Shown: one piece after another, positions 8,604-18,094 of the stretch
Position numbering within the stretch: the first letter of the stretch is position 1
How the letters are laid out: every line of letters starts with the position of its first letter
NCBI GenBank assembly: GCA_023412495.1
Contig: JAEYNP010000036.1
Location: 73,445 to 137,444 of the forward strand
Length of the DNA stretch: 64,000 nucleotides
Origin: Pseudomonadota bacterium
GTDB taxonomy: Bacteria; Desulfobacterota; Desulfobulbia; Desulfobulbales; Desulfocapsaceae
Direction of reading: 5' to 3'
The notes under the pieces: generated by a model
What the model saw: the letters and a program-made list of their open reading frames with translations, nothing else
Database searches by the model: none
Told to the model about the DNA's origin: nothing
Position numbers and translations under genes: made by a program

Positions 8604-10016
8604 CTACGGGAAGATTGAATCCACAAGATCCATAAGAGCTCCCGGATATATCCCGAAGCAGAGTATAGCCGCCGAGGCGGCGACGAGGACCATGATCTCG
8701 GGCAGCGTCGCGTGATGGGCGGCGGCCTCGCCTTCCACCGGTTGGAGGTAGAGGATGGCGACCACCCGCAGATAGTAGTAAACGGAAACGATGGCGGTGA
8801 CGATGCCTATCACGGCCAGAGCAACCTCTCCGGCCCTGAGCGCCGCGGCAAAGACCACGAACTTGCCCATGAAGCCTGCTGTGGGAGGGATGCCGGCCAG
8901 CGCCACCATGGCAAGGGCCAGCACCGCGCCCTGCAGTGGCCTCTGGTATCCCAGCCCGCGAAAGTCCTCGATCCTGGAGGTGTACACCTCGCCTTTCATG
9001 GAGGAGAGGGAGCCGAAGGCGGCAAGGTTCATCGCCGCGTACACCGCCATGAAAAATGCCACGGCGGCAAAGCCTTCCCGCGTTCCGGTCAAGAGCGCAA
9101 GTGCGGCATAACCCATCTGGGCGATCGAGGAGTAGGCGAGCATCCGCGGCAGGTTTTTTTGCCGCAGCGCCGCGAGATTGCCGACCACCATGGAGAGCAG
9201 TGACAGCACCCGGAGGGGGAGGTGCAGGGCAACATGCCCCTCGCCCAGCGCGGCGAACAACAGGAGCAGGGCCGCAAAACCTGCGGCCTTGGAGCCGGTG
9301 GAGAGCAAGGCCGTCACCGGCGGAGGCGCCCCCTGGTAGACATCGGGGGTCCAGAGGTGGGCCGGAACAAGCGAGACCTTGAAGGCCAGGCCCATGAGCA
9401 AGAAGCCCCAGCCGGCCCAAGCGATCGGCAACTGGTCGCCTCCCGCCGTGACAACCTGCATGGCCGGGGTGATATCGAGCTTGCCGACCGCCGCATAGAA
9501 CAGCGCAATGCCGAAGGCGATAGAGGCGGCGCTGGTCGCCCCCTGCAGCAGGAATTTGAACCCGGCCTCCGAGGAGGCGGGACTGCGGCGGTCAGCGGCA
9601 ACCAGGATGTAGAAGGCGAAGGTCAGCCCCTCGAGGCCCAGGAAGAAATGTACGAGGTTCTCCGACCCACCCAGCACCACCATGCCGAAGGTCGCCATCA
9701 GCACCGTCGCCGGGAACTCTTCCCCGGCCAGACCCCGGCGCCGATTGTAGGCATGGGCCAGCAGCAGGGTAAGTGCTCCCACCAGGCAGAAGAGGACGGT
9801 GAAGAAACGGGCAAAGGGTGAAAAGACGAAGCCGGGCACGGGACCGGCCAACGGGGCCGCCGAGAGCGCAGCCCAAAGGGCGGCTGCGAGGATGGAGACA
9901 AGCCCGATGAAGGTCCCGTAGCGGTTGGAGACGAAGGCCCCCATCATGAGTATCGCGAGGATGCCCAGGATGAGGAGAACGAGCGGCATATAGGCGGAAA
10001 AATCGGCTTGCGTCAC
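8604..10016 (-). CDS. nuoN: NADH-quinone oxidoreductase subunit N
   Basis: 470 residues, nearly all transmembrane (about 14 helices). It is one of the three antiporter-like, proton-pumping subunits of the complex I membrane arm. Typical parts are FFLGLEGLTFAFYILVA near residue 130, KVSLVPAHLWTPDVYQGAP with its conserved lysine and histidine, and MLAYSSIAQMGYA. It is the last gene of the nuo operon and its start overlaps the nuoM stop by ATGA. Length matches the family. Confidence 0.97.
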   Translation of the reverse strand: MTQADFSAYMPLVLLILGILAILMMGAFVSNRYGTFIGLVSILAAALWAALSAAPLAGPVPGFVFSPFARFFTVLFCLVGALTLLLAHAYNRRRGLAGEEFPATVLMATFGMVVLGGSENLVHFFLGLEGLTFAFYILVAADRRSPASSEAGFKFLLQGATSAASIAFGIALFYAAVGKLDITPAMQVVTAGGDQLPIAWAGWGFLLMGLAFKVSLVPAHLWTPDVYQGAPPPVTALLSTGSKAAGFAALLLLFAALGEGHVALHLPLRVLSLLSMVVGNLAALRQKNLPRMLAYSSIAQMGYAALALLTGTREGFAAVAFFMAVYAAMNLAAFGSLSSMKGEVYTSRIEDFRGLGYQRPLQGAVLALAMVALAGIPPTAGFMGKFVVFAAALRAGEVALAVIGIVTAIVSVYYYLRVVAILYLQPVEGEAAAHHATLPEIMVLVAASAAILCFGIYPGALMDLVDSIFP

Positions 10017-11497
10017 GGGGAACCTCCAGCGAGGAGTTGGACGGGGAGCCTCACCAGGTCGAGCAACGCCGCCGGATACACCCCGAGGAAAACCATCAGC
10101 ACCGCGAAGGCGGCGAGGATCGCCCCTTCCTGCGCCGATATCTCCCGGAATACCAGGGATTCCCTAGGTTCCAGAAAGAGCACCCGCTGCACCGCGCGCA
10201 GCATGTAGACAAGGATCGGCACAACCCCGCAGAAGGCGAGGGCCGCCGCCCATGGCGAGACCGGGAAGGCCCCGGCCAGAATGAGGAACTCGCCGACGAA
10301 GTTGTTGAGCCCCGGCAGTCCCACCGAGGCCAGGGCGGTGAGCAGGAAAAAGGCGCTGAAATACGGCGCCCTGCCCCACAGCCCGCCGAAGCTGTCGATG
10401 CCCCGCGCCCCGGCCCGCTCCTCCAGCATCGCCACCAGCACGAAGAGGCAGCCGGTGGTGATGCCGTGGTTGACCATCTGCAGCACCGATCCCGACAGCG
10501 ACACCGGCGTCCAGGCCACCACTCCCAGGGCGATGAAGCCCATGTGGCTGAAGCTGGAATAGGCGACCAGCCGTTTCAGGTCCTGCTGTGCGTAAGCGAT
10601 CCAGGAGGCATAGACGATGCCGATGACGGCCAGCACGAACAGAGTGGGCGCAAAGAGCGGCGAGGCGGAGGAAAAGAGCGGGTAGGCGAAGCGGATCAAT
10701 CCGTAGACGCCGGTCTTGGCCAAGAGCGCTGCGAGGATGAGGCTGCCCGCGGTCGAGGCATTGGTATAGGCGTCGGGCAGCCAGCCATGGAACGGGAAGA
10801 GCGGCACCTTGATGCCGAAGGCGAGGAGAAAGGCGGCAAAAAGCCAGGCCGCCGTCACCGGGTCCAGCTGGGTATTAAGCAGCTCGGCCAGGGCAAAAGT
10901 ATACTGGTCGGTCTGCCGGCCATGAAGCAGATAGAGGCCGATGATGGCAAGCAGCATGAGCAGAGAGCCGGCGATGGAAAAGAGAAAGAATTTCAAAGCA
11001 GAGTAGATCTGCCTGGCCTGCCCCCAGATGCAGATGAGGAGAAACATCGGCAGCAGCATCACCTCCCAAAAGAGGTAGAAGAGCAGTAGGTCGAGGGCGA
11101 GGAAGACGCCCATGATCCCGGCAGTCATGACCTGGAGCAGTCCGTAGTAGGCCGCCCGGTACCCGAGGATTTCCCGGGGTGAAATGAGCACGGCGATCAA
11201 CACGATGAAGGCGGTGAGCAGGACCATGAGCAGACTGATGCCGTCCAGCCCCAGGGTGAAGCGGGTGCCGAAGCGCTCGATCCAGGGCAGGTCTGCAAAA
11301 AGAAAGAAGGCCGAGGGGGAACCTCCCGCCGGATCGGCAGGCGAAAGCGCCAGAACCCGCACCGCCATGGCCAGCTCGGCCGCGGACACGACCAGCGCCA
11401 GGGAATGGCACCAGCGGTCCCGCCGCCACAGGAGCAGGGTCAGCACACCGCCGAGGAGCGGAAGGAAGATGAGGATGGCGAGAGTATTTTCGCTCAA
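10013..11497 (-). CDS. nuoM: NADH-quinone oxidoreductase subunit M
   Basis: 494 residues, polytopic proton-translocating subunit of complex I. Recognisable are FLLAFGIKVPLFPFHGWLPDAY, the family signature around the pumping channel, and DLKRLVAYSSFSHMGFIALG, plus the conserved glutamate in YLFWEVMLLPMF. It lies between nuoL and nuoN in standard operon order and is translationally coupled to nuoN. A 47-bp gap separates it from nuoL. Confidence 0.97.
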   Translation of the reverse strand: MSENTLAILIFLPLLGGVLTLLLWRRDRWCHSLALVVSAAELAMAVRVLALSPADPAGGSPSAFFLFADLPWIERFGTRFTLGLDGISLLMVLLTAFIVLIAVLISPREILGYRAAYYGLLQVMTAGIMGVFLALDLLLFYLFWEVMLLPMFLLICIWGQARQIYSALKFFLFSIAGSLLMLLAIIGLYLLHGRQTDQYTFALAELLNTQLDPVTAAWLFAAFLLAFGIKVPLFPFHGWLPDAYTNASTAGSLILAALLAKTGVYGLIRFAYPLFSSASPLFAPTLFVLAVIGIVYASWIAYAQQDLKRLVAYSSFSHMGFIALGVVAWTPVSLSGSVLQMVNHGITTGCLFVLVAMLEERAGARGIDSFGGLWGRAPYFSAFFLLTALASVGLPGLNNFVGEFLILAGAFPVSPWAAALAFCGVVPILVYMLRAVQRVLFLEPRESLVFREISAQEGAILAAFAVLMVFLGVYPAALLDLVRLPVQLLAGGSP

Positions 11498-11544
11498 GAC
11501 TGGTTTTTCCTTTACTTTTTCAATAAGTATTACTTAGCGTCCTC

Positions 11545-13404
11545 TTAATAGAGAGTCACCGCGAAATAGATGAGGAACGCCCCGACCCCGACCACATATC
11601 CGGCCAGATAGAGAGAAATCCTGCCGCCGGCCAACGCCCCGAGACGCCGACCCGTATCGCTCAGCATCCTGGCCAGGCCTGCCGTTGCCCGCTCGAACAG
11701 CCCTTCGTCGAGCCACCGCCAGAGGAAGCCGGCCAGGGCCCCGTACGGTCGTACGAAGAGCAAATCATAGAGTCTGTCGATATACCAGCCATGGCGGAAA
11801 AACTCCCGCCCCAGCCGCGGAAAGGCAAAGCCCCGCCAGCGATCTCCGCCGTAGAGAAAATGCGCCAGGCCAAGGCCTGCCAGGGCGATGACCGCGGCCA
11901 CTGCCTGCATCGCCAGTTCGAGGCCGTCCCCCGCGTGGGCCGGGGTTCCCGCCGCCGGCCCCAGAAATCGCGACAGCCACCCCCCTTCCCCTCCAGGCAG
12001 ATCGATCAGGCCGCCGAAAAGGGCGATGACGGCCAGCGGCGGCAGCGTATACTCCATGATTCGCGGCACCGCATGACGGACTGCCTTCCCCGGCTCGCCG
12101 CCGAACACCACGTAGACCATGCGGAAGGTGTAGAGGGCGGTCAGCAGAGCCGTAAATTCGGCGAGGACGAAGAGCAAGCCGTACAGCACCCCGCCCCGCA
12201 GATAGACTCCCACCAGGATGGCGTCCTTGCTGAAGAAACCGCCGGTAAGCGGAAAGCCCGCCAGGCAGGCGCTGCCTATGAGAAACGGCCAGAAGGTCCG
12301 GGGTAACGTCCGTCGCAGCCCCCCCATCCGGAAGATGTCCTGCTCGTGGCCGGCGTGGGCGATGACGGCCCCCGCACCCATGAACAGCAGGGCCTTGAAG
12401 AAGGCATGGACCAGGAGGTGGAAGGTGGCGGCGGTAACCGCCCCGCTGCCGACGCCCAGCATCATGAAGCCGATCTGGCTCATGGTGGAATAAGCGAGCA
12501 GCCGCTTCAAATCGGTCTGGGCCAGGGCGCAGGTGGCGGCGTACAGGGCGGTGAGCCCGCCGATGCAGGCGATAAATCCGGGCGCGGTGGGCGAATGGGC
12601 GAGAAAAGGAAAAAAACGACCCAGCAGATAGACGCCTGCGATGACCATGGTGGCGGCATGGATCAAGGCGGAAACCGGCGTGGGGCCGGCCATGGCATCC
12701 GGCAGCCAGACCATGAGCGGCAACTGGGCGGACTTGCCGATGGCGCCGCCCAAAAGCAGCAGGCCGAGGATGGTCACCGTCCCCGCCGGAATCATAGAGC
12801 CCATTGTATTGATTTCACTGACGAGTGTGGTGCCGAAGAGGGTGAACAGCCAGAAGATGGCCACCCCGAAGGCCACATCGCCGACCCGGGTGACGATGAA
12901 GGCCTTGCGCCCTGCGGTGGCGTTGGCCTCGTCCCGGTACCAGAAGCCGATCAGGCCGTAGGAGCAGAAGCCCACCCCCTCCCAGCCGAGGAAGAGCAGG
13001 GGCAGGCTGTCGGCCAACACCAGCAGCAGCATGGCGAAAACGAAGAGGTTCAGCAGCGCGAAGAAGCGCACATGACTCTCGTCTTCGGCCATATAGCCGA
13101 TGGAGTAGAGGTGGATCAGGCCGGCCACGAAGGTAATCATCAGGCAGAGGACGGCGGCCAGGCTGTCGTAGTAGAGGGCGATGGGAGCATTGAAGTCGAA
13201 AGCCGCCAGCCAGCGAAAGAGATCTCCGGCGAAGGGCGTATTGTCGTAGTGCAGGAAGGCCCCGAGGGCGTTGAGGAAGGAGAGCCACACCGCCCCGCAG
13301 GCCACCCACTGGACCGACCGGCGGGAGAGGCGCATCCCGGCCAGCATATTGATGAGGGCCCCGACCAGGGGATAGAGCAGCATGAGGGCGAGAGCGAGCT
13401 TCAT
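11545..13404 (-). CDS. nuoL: NADH-quinone oxidoreductase subunit L
   Basis: 619 residues with many transmembrane helices; the distal pump of complex I, which also contributes the long lateral helix near its C-terminus. Seen are LFLGWEGVGFCSYGLIGFWY, KSAQLPLMVWLPDAMAGPTP and DLKRLLAYSTMSQIGFMMLG. The open frame continues about 139 codons upstream, but that part is the nuoK gene read in another frame. The chosen ATG has GAGGGA about 6 nt upstream; an in-frame ATG two codons earlier overlaps the nuoK stop by ATGA and is the alternative. Confidence 0.96.
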   Translation of the reverse strand: MKLALALMLLYPLVGALINMLAGMRLSRRSVQWVACGAVWLSFLNALGAFLHYDNTPFAGDLFRWLAAFDFNAPIALYYDSLAAVLCLMITFVAGLIHLYSIGYMAEDESHVRFFALLNLFVFAMLLLVLADSLPLLFLGWEGVGFCSYGLIGFWYRDEANATAGRKAFIVTRVGDVAFGVAIFWLFTLFGTTLVSEINTMGSMIPAGTVTILGLLLLGGAIGKSAQLPLMVWLPDAMAGPTPVSALIHAATMVIAGVYLLGRFFPFLAHSPTAPGFIACIGGLTALYAATCALAQTDLKRLLAYSTMSQIGFMMLGVGSGAVTAATFHLLVHAFFKALLFMGAGAVIAHAGHEQDIFRMGGLRRTLPRTFWPFLIGSACLAGFPLTGGFFSKDAILVGVYLRGGVLYGLLFVLAEFTALLTALYTFRMVYVVFGGEPGKAVRHAVPRIMEYTLPPLAVIALFGGLIDLPGGEGGWLSRFLGPAAGTPAHAGDGLELAMQAVAAVIALAGLGLAHFLYGGDRWRGFAFPRLGREFFRHGWYIDRLYDLLFVRPYGALAGFLWRWLDEGLFERATAGLARMLSDTGRRLGALAGGRISLYLAGYVVGVGAFLIYFAVTLY

Positions 13405-13406
13405 GG

Positions 13407-13715
13407 TCATTCCCTCAGGAGGTTGAAGTCGTCGGCGTTGAGGGTCTTTTTCCGGCGATGCAAAGAGACGATCAACGCCAGGGCCAGCGAGACCTCCGCC
13501 GCGGCCATGGCGAAGATGATCACGGCAAAGACCTGGCCGTCGCCGTTGCCCCAGCGGGCCGAGCCGCCGACAAAAGCGAGAATCGCCGCGTTCAGCATCA
13601 CCTCGATGCCGATCAGCATCATGATGACGTTTTTCCGCCAGGCGAGCAGGCACCCCATCCCCATGGCGAAGACCAGGATGGAGAGAATCAGGATATGTCC
13701 AAGCGGCACGATCAT
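13407..13715 (-). CDS. nuoK: NADH-quinone oxidoreductase subunit K
   Basis: 102 residues with three transmembrane helices; membrane-arm subunit of complex I that carries conserved glutamates in the proton path. One is in MLIGIEVMLNAAILAF and another in MAAAEVSLALALIVSLHRRK. Length matches the family. The start overlaps the nuoJ stop by ATGA, and its stop abuts nuoL. Confidence 0.97.
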   Translation of the reverse strand: MIVPLGHILILSILVFAMGMGCLLAWRKNVIMMLIGIEVMLNAAILAFVGGSARWGNGDGQVFAVIIFAMAAAEVSLALALIVSLHRRKKTLNADDFNLLRE

Positions 13716-14197
13716 TTCCTTTTATCCCTCCCAAGGTAGAGGGCCCCCACCAGGGCGAGGAGCAGCTGCAGGGAGACGATCTCCACAGCCAGGCCATATT
13801 TGGCAAAGAGCAGTTCGGCAAAGCCCCGGATGGTCAGCTCGCCTTCCGGCGGAGGCCCCGGCTCCTGTCCCATTACGAGCAGCACGGATCCCGCGGCCGT
13901 CGTAAGGCCCAGGATCACCGCCGGCACGATATCCTTCTTCTCCGGCAGCATCAGCTGCGGGTGGCCCAGGTCGAACATCATCACCACGAAGAGCAGCAGC
14001 ATGAGAATCGCCCCGGCATAGAGGATAACTTCGAAGACCGCCACCAGCGGCGAGTTCAGCAGGTAGAAGACGATCCCCATCGCGAGGAAAGACCCTGCCA
14101 GGTAGACGATGGCATGCACTGGGTGCTTGGCCGTCACCGCCAGGAAGGTCAGCCCCAGGACCATCATCGCCAGGATGTAGAAGACGATCTGTGCCAT
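13712..14197 (-). CDS. nuoJ: NADH-quinone oxidoreductase subunit J
   Basis: 161 residues, five predicted transmembrane helices. Typical parts are HPVHAIVYLAGSFLAMGIVFYLLNSP, split by short loops, and EVILYAGAILMLLLFVVMMF, which holds the pi-bulge region that links quinone chemistry to pumping. It is translationally coupled to nuoK downstream and follows nuoI after 36 bp. Confidence 0.96.
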   Translation of the reverse strand: MAQIVFYILAMMVLGLTFLAVTAKHPVHAIVYLAGSFLAMGIVFYLLNSPLVAVFEVILYAGAILMLLLFVVMMFDLGHPQLMLPEKKDIVPAVILGLTTAAGSVLLVMGQEPGPPPEGELTIRGFAELLFAKYGLAVEIVSLQLLLALVGALYLGRDKRK

Positions 14198-14233
14198 ATC
14201 CGCACAACCTCATTCAGCTCAATTCTGCACCCG

Positions 14234-14764
14234 TCACGGGACCAGCCGGCGCACGTCGACCGGCGGATATTCGCCCGGACTTTCACCCCGGGCGATCACC
14301 ACCCCGATGCCGGCATGGCGGTAATAGTTGTAGTTCGGGTCCTTGCCGCAGCCGTCGATCAAAAGGTCCTTCTTTTCGTAGACCAGGTCGAGGATATCCT
14401 CCTTGCAGAACTCGTAATCGGTGGTCATCTGGATGGCGAGCGTCGGGCAGGCTTCGGCGCAGAGCCCGCAGTAGATGCAGCGGGAGAAATTGATGCGGAA
14501 CCAGGCGGCCGACCGCCGGCCATCGGGCTCCTGTCTCGCCTGCATCGAGATGCAGTCCACCGGGCAGGCGGCAGAGCAGAGATAACAGGCCACGCACCGC
14601 TCGCCCCCGTCCGGGTCGCGGGTGAGCACGATCCGGGCCCGGAAGCGCAGGAAGGGCTCCCGCTTCTCCTCCGGATACTGGATGGTGACCGGCCGGCGAA
14701 ACATGTGTCTGCCGGTGATCGAGAGGCCGACCAGCAAGGCCTTGATGTCTTCCCAGATCGACAT
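14234..14764 (-). CDS. nuoI: NADH-quinone oxidoreductase subunit I, 2x[4Fe-4S]
   Basis: 176 residues. This peripheral-arm ferredoxin-like subunit carries clusters N6a and N6b. The two motifs are complete: C57, C60, C63, C67 (CVACYLCSAACP) and C96, C99, C102, C106 (CIYCGLCAEACP). The start ATG is preceded by AGAGGAG at ideal spacing; an in-frame GTG two codons earlier is less likely. It follows nuoH after about 20 bp. Confidence 0.97.
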   Translation of the reverse strand: MSIWEDIKALLVGLSITGRHMFRRPVTIQYPEEKREPFLRFRARIVLTRDPDGGERCVACYLCSAACPVDCISMQARQEPDGRRSAAWFRINFSRCIYCGLCAEACPTLAIQMTTDYEFCKEDILDLVYEKKDLLIDGCGKDPNYNYYRHAGIGVVIARGESPGEYPPVDVRRLVP

Positions 14765-14786
14765 TTTCACTCCTCTTGCCGCACCT

Positions 14787-15764
14787 TCAGGAAAAAAGCA
14801 TAAGACCCCAGCCGGTGACCAGGATGTTCACCAGGGCAACCGGCACCAGGAACTTCCAGCCGAAGTGCATCAGCTGGTCGTACCGCAGCCGCGGATAGGT
14901 GCCTCGAAGCCAGATAAATAAAAAAGCGAACGCCAGGGTTTTGACAGCGAACCAGACGATCGACGGCAGCCATGGCCCGTGCCAGCCGCCCAGGAAAAAG
15001 GTGGCCGCAAGCCCCCCCAGGACAATGATGTTGATATACTCGCCGACGAAGAAGAGGCCGAAGCGCATGCCGGAATATTCGGTATGAAAGCCGGCCACCA
15101 GCTCCGATTCCGCCTCGGGCAAATCGAAGGGCACCCGCCGGCTCTCGGCCACGATGCTGACCACGAAGATCAGGAAGGCCACCGGCTGATAGACGATGAA
15201 CGGCATCTGGGCCTGGGCGTTCACTATCTCGCTCAAACTGAAGGAGCGGGCCAGCATGACCACTGGAATGAGGGACAGGGCCATGGACAGCTCGTAGGAG
15301 ATGAGCTGGGAAAGCCCGCGGATGCTGCCCAGAAAGGCATACTTTGAGTTGGAGGCCCAGCCGCCGAGGGCGATGCCGTAGACGGCCATGGAGGAAAGCG
15401 CCAGGATAAAGAGCAGACCGACATTCAGGTCGGACACCTGCATGGCCACCTCCATCCCGAGGATCGTCCTCGGTGCGCCGAAGGGCACTACCGCGAACAT
15501 GACGATCGCCGGGATCGCGGCCATGGCCGGAGCCAGGAGAAACAGCCACTTGTCGGCCCCGGCGGGCATGACATCCTCCTTGGTCAGCAGTTTGATGGTG
15601 TCGGCGAGGGGCTGGAACAGGCCGAAGGGCCCGACCCGGTTGGGGCCCTTGCGATCCTGGATCCAGCCGAGGATCCTGCGCTCGGCGAAGACCATGTAGG
15701 AGGCGGCGCTCAAGAGCACCGCATAGATGATCAGCAGTTTCAACACCAGCAGCAAGATTTCCAT
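14787..15764 (-). CDS. nuoH: NADH-quinone oxidoreductase subunit H
   Basis: 325 residues, about eight transmembrane helices; forms most of the quinone-binding chamber. Characteristic are ERRILGWIQDRKGPNRVGPF near residue 28, ESRRVPFDLPEAESELVAGF and EYSGMRFGLFF. Length is normal. A 162-bp gap with two palindromic repeats separates it from nuoG, unusual for this operon type, yet gene order is intact. Confidence 0.97.
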   Translation of the reverse strand: MEILLLVLKLLIIYAVLLSAASYMVFAERRILGWIQDRKGPNRVGPFGLFQPLADTIKLLTKEDVMPAGADKWLFLLAPAMAAIPAIVMFAVVPFGAPRTILGMEVAMQVSDLNVGLLFILALSSMAVYGIALGGWASNSKYAFLGSIRGLSQLISYELSMALSLIPVVMLARSFSLSEIVNAQAQMPFIVYQPVAFLIFVVSIVAESRRVPFDLPEAESELVAGFHTEYSGMRFGLFFVGEYINIIVLGGLAATFFLGGWHGPWLPSIVWFAVKTLAFAFLFIWLRGTYPRLRYDQLMHFGWKFLVPVALVNILVTGWGLMLFS

Positions 15765-15811
15765 GAGCTATTTTATTTATTTTTCCATCATATCTTGGTT
15801 TCAGCCGTAGA

Positions 15812-15830
15812 GGCGAACCTGGTATTCGCC
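15812..15830. repeat. REP-like palindrome between nuoG and nuoH
   Basis: GGCGAA and TTCGCC form a perfect 6-bp stem around a 7-nt loop. The same stem occurs upstream of nuoE (19934-19952), suggesting a dispersed palindromic repeat or a mild transcription attenuator inside the operon. Confidence 0.5.
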
Positions 15831-15887
15831 CGGTTCCTGAAACCCGGGACAGTCTTCGCAAAAGGCACCGCGAAGAATTTCATTGCA

Positions 15888-15930
15888 GTAGGGTGCATTC
15901 CATGCACCTGGTGCACGGAGTGCGCCCTAC
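15888..15930. repeat. imperfect palindrome overlapping the nuoG stop
   Basis: GTAGGGTGCA on the left and TGCGCCCTAC on the right pair over nearly 10 bp, with a second internal match (TGCACC and GGTGCA). The right arm covers the nuoG stop codon. Sequences beginning GTAGGGTGC are, to my knowledge, common dispersed repeats in proteobacteria. It may act as an mRNA 3' structure. Confidence 0.5.
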
Positions 15931-17840
15931 TTCCTCCACTCGCCGTTGGCCGGCTTCAGGCCGGGGCCTTCCGGATCGAGGTCCCGCAGGACCTCCCATC
16001 TGCCGGTGAGCGGCTCGGTCACCGGCGGGCCACCCATTTTTTCGATGAGATCCCCGATAATCCGCCAGGAGGGCCGAATATCGCCGCCCGGCGCCGCATG
16101 GCGAAAGACCCGCGGCGGGTGTGTTCTATCGCTCAGATCCCGGATCGGCTGCCCCGGACGCATGACCTGCCGGAAGCGCTGGGCCCGGCCCTCATTGTTG
16201 ATGAAGGTCCCGTCCATCTCCACGGGGGCGGTTGCGGGCAGAAAGATCCGAACCCGCTCGACCGCCTCGCCATGCAGCCAATCGGCCAGGGAAAGCAACT
16301 CCACCCCCTCCGGCAACGTCGGGATATCGGCCTCGAAGGCCACCACCGCCTTGATCCTGCCGCCCGCCAGGGCCTGCGATAGCGCCACCCCGTGGAACTC
16401 GCGGGAAAGGAGGGCCGCGCCGTAGGTATTCGGGCCACCGAGCAGGTAGGTGAGCCCAGCGGCCTGCTCGGCGCTGGTTTTTATCGTCTGAAGATCGGCA
16501 ACTGCCGTGCCGCAGACAATCACTGGTTTTCGGTATTCTGAAAAGTCGACCTCGGCCATCACCGCCGCCTTCGTAAACGTCACCGACATGGCGTGCAGCC
16601 CTTCGGCCGGCCCCTCCCCTACCAGAAAAACCATCGCGCCTTGCCGCCAGGCCTTGCGGATGGCCAGGGCCATCATCGGCCCCTCGGCGAGGAGATCGCA
16701 ATTAACTGCCGCGATGCAGTCGGACCGGGAAACATCCTCCATGGACCAGGCCAGCCGCCCGTCCAGCAGGGAAACGGCCGTCGCCGCAGCCTCCTCTTCC
16801 TCCCGCCCGGCAAAATAGCAGATGGTTGCCCCGGGCAGCATTTCGGCAAGCCGTGTCAGCATCACCGCCGACTCAAGAGGCATTCGAGGCGAGCCGACGA
16901 TGGCGATCGCTCCCTCCCCCGCCTTCCGTGCAATCATCTCGATCCGCCGGGCAAGTGTCTCCAGGGCCTCATCCCAGCCGGCCGGTCGGCCGTCCACCAT
17001 CGGCTGTCGCGGCCGGTCGGGATCATTGACCGGATCCTTGAAGAAGCGCCCCCGATCGCAGATAAACCAGCCGTTGACCTCATCGTTCTTGCGAGCCATG
17101 GTTTTCAGCAGTTCCCGGTGGAAGCCCACCGGAATGGTGTTGCAGCCGAGCGAACACAGGGAACACACCGAAGGCGCCATCTGGTAGTCCCAGTACCGGG
17201 CTCGGAAGCGAGCGGTCTTGTCGGTGTAGACGCCGGTCGGGCAGATATCGACGAGATTGCCGGAAAAGGGCGACTCCAGCGCCCCCGCCTCCTTTCTGCC
17301 GAAGTAGACGAGACTAGCACTGCCCAGCACCCCCAGGTCGTCCCCGCCGGCGAAGTCCTGATAGAACCGCACGCAGCGGTAGCACTGGATGCACCGGTTC
17401 ATCTCGTGCTCGATATGCGGCCCGAGGTACTGGTTGACATGGGTCCTCTTCCTGCCCCGGTAGCGGCGGTGGCCATGGCCGCCGGCCACCGTATAGTCCT
17501 GGAGCAGGCACTCGCCGCCCTCGTCGCAGACCGGACAGTCGTGGGGGTGGTTGAGCATCAGCCACTCGATAACCAGGCTGCGCAGCCGCACGGCTTCCTC
17601 GTCGGTTGTCGACACCACCATCCCGTCCTGGGCGGGCAGCATGCAGGACATCTGGATGCCTTTCAACGGGACCGGGCCCTCCAGTACCTTGACGGCGCAG
17701 AGACGGCAGGCGCCGACGCTGCCCAGGGCGGGATGGTAGCAGAAATGGGGAATGACGATACCCGCCTGGTAAGCGGCCTCAATGACCTTGGTCCCGGGTG
17801 AGACGTCGATCCCTATGTTGTCGATGATCAGTTGCACCAT
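15927..17840 (-). CDS. nuoG: NADH-quinone oxidoreductase subunit G
   Basis: 637 residues, shorter than E. coli NuoG (about 900), so the C-terminal molybdopterin-oxidoreductase-like part is reduced. The iron-sulfur N-terminus is intact: [2Fe-2S] ligands in CYHPALGSVGACRLC, the segment CPVCDEGGECLLQDY, the HxxxCxxC-type region IEHEMNRCIQCYRCVRF, and a further cysteine set CSLCSLGC near residue 225. It passes electrons along the peripheral arm. The ATG is preceded by a short hairpin (TGTGCA/TGCACA) and a repeat-filled gap after nuoF. The short C-terminus may be normal for this lineage. Confidence 0.94.
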   Translation of the reverse strand: MVQLIIDNIGIDVSPGTKVIEAAYQAGIVIPHFCYHPALGSVGACRLCAVKVLEGPVPLKGIQMSCMLPAQDGMVVSTTDEEAVRLRSLVIEWLMLNHPHDCPVCDEGGECLLQDYTVAGGHGHRRYRGRKRTHVNQYLGPHIEHEMNRCIQCYRCVRFYQDFAGGDDLGVLGSASLVYFGRKEAGALESPFSGNLVDICPTGVYTDKTARFRARYWDYQMAPSVCSLCSLGCNTIPVGFHRELLKTMARKNDEVNGWFICDRGRFFKDPVNDPDRPRQPMVDGRPAGWDEALETLARRIEMIARKAGEGAIAIVGSPRMPLESAVMLTRLAEMLPGATICYFAGREEEEAAATAVSLLDGRLAWSMEDVSRSDCIAAVNCDLLAEGPMMALAIRKAWRQGAMVFLVGEGPAEGLHAMSVTFTKAAVMAEVDFSEYRKPVIVCGTAVADLQTIKTSAEQAAGLTYLLGGPNTYGAALLSREFHGVALSQALAGGRIKAVVAFEADIPTLPEGVELLSLADWLHGEAVERVRIFLPATAPVEMDGTFINNEGRAQRFRQVMRPGQPIRDLSDRTHPPRVFRHAAPGGDIRPSWRIIGDLIEKMGGPPVTEPLTGRWEVLRDLDPEGPGLKPANGEWRK

Positions 17841-18094
17841 TCCGGAAAATAATTCTCCCCAATAATGTGCATTTCATTGCACAATTTATTGTCGTTGTCG
17901 TTGTCGAATCGTAATCGTTTCGCCGAGTACATCGTCCAAGCTTTGGACTGTGCGCCAAGCTACCTGATTCCATCATCTTTTCGACTACCATCACGACAAC
18001 GACAACCGTTCCGCTACCGCTTCACTGACAACGAGGGAAGCTCATACACATCAAACTTCCGTAAGACGGTATTGAATCCCCGGCCTATCGAGAT
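17841..18094. repeat. repeat-filled gap between nuoF and nuoG
   Basis: This gap has three structures. A hairpin TGTGCA-TTTCAT-TGCACA (17866-17883) lies just before nuoG. A run of GTCGTT units (about 17889-17906) is matched in inverse orientation by ACGACAACGACAAC (17993-18006), so the two arms flank about 90 bp. No gene is visible. The arms look like a dispersed repeat rather than operon signals. Confidence 0.5.

Noticed and set aside
13405..13821. Upstream extension of the nuoL reading frame by about 139 codons
   Set aside because: It overlaps nuoK and nuoJ, is low in hydrophobic pattern and rich in arginine and proline. A good start with a ribosome site lies at 13404.
12346..13905. 519-codon plus-strand frame opposite nuoL-nuoK-nuoJ
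   Set aside because: Antisense shadow in GC-rich DNA; composition is biased to Gly, Gln, Glu and His and spans three real genes.
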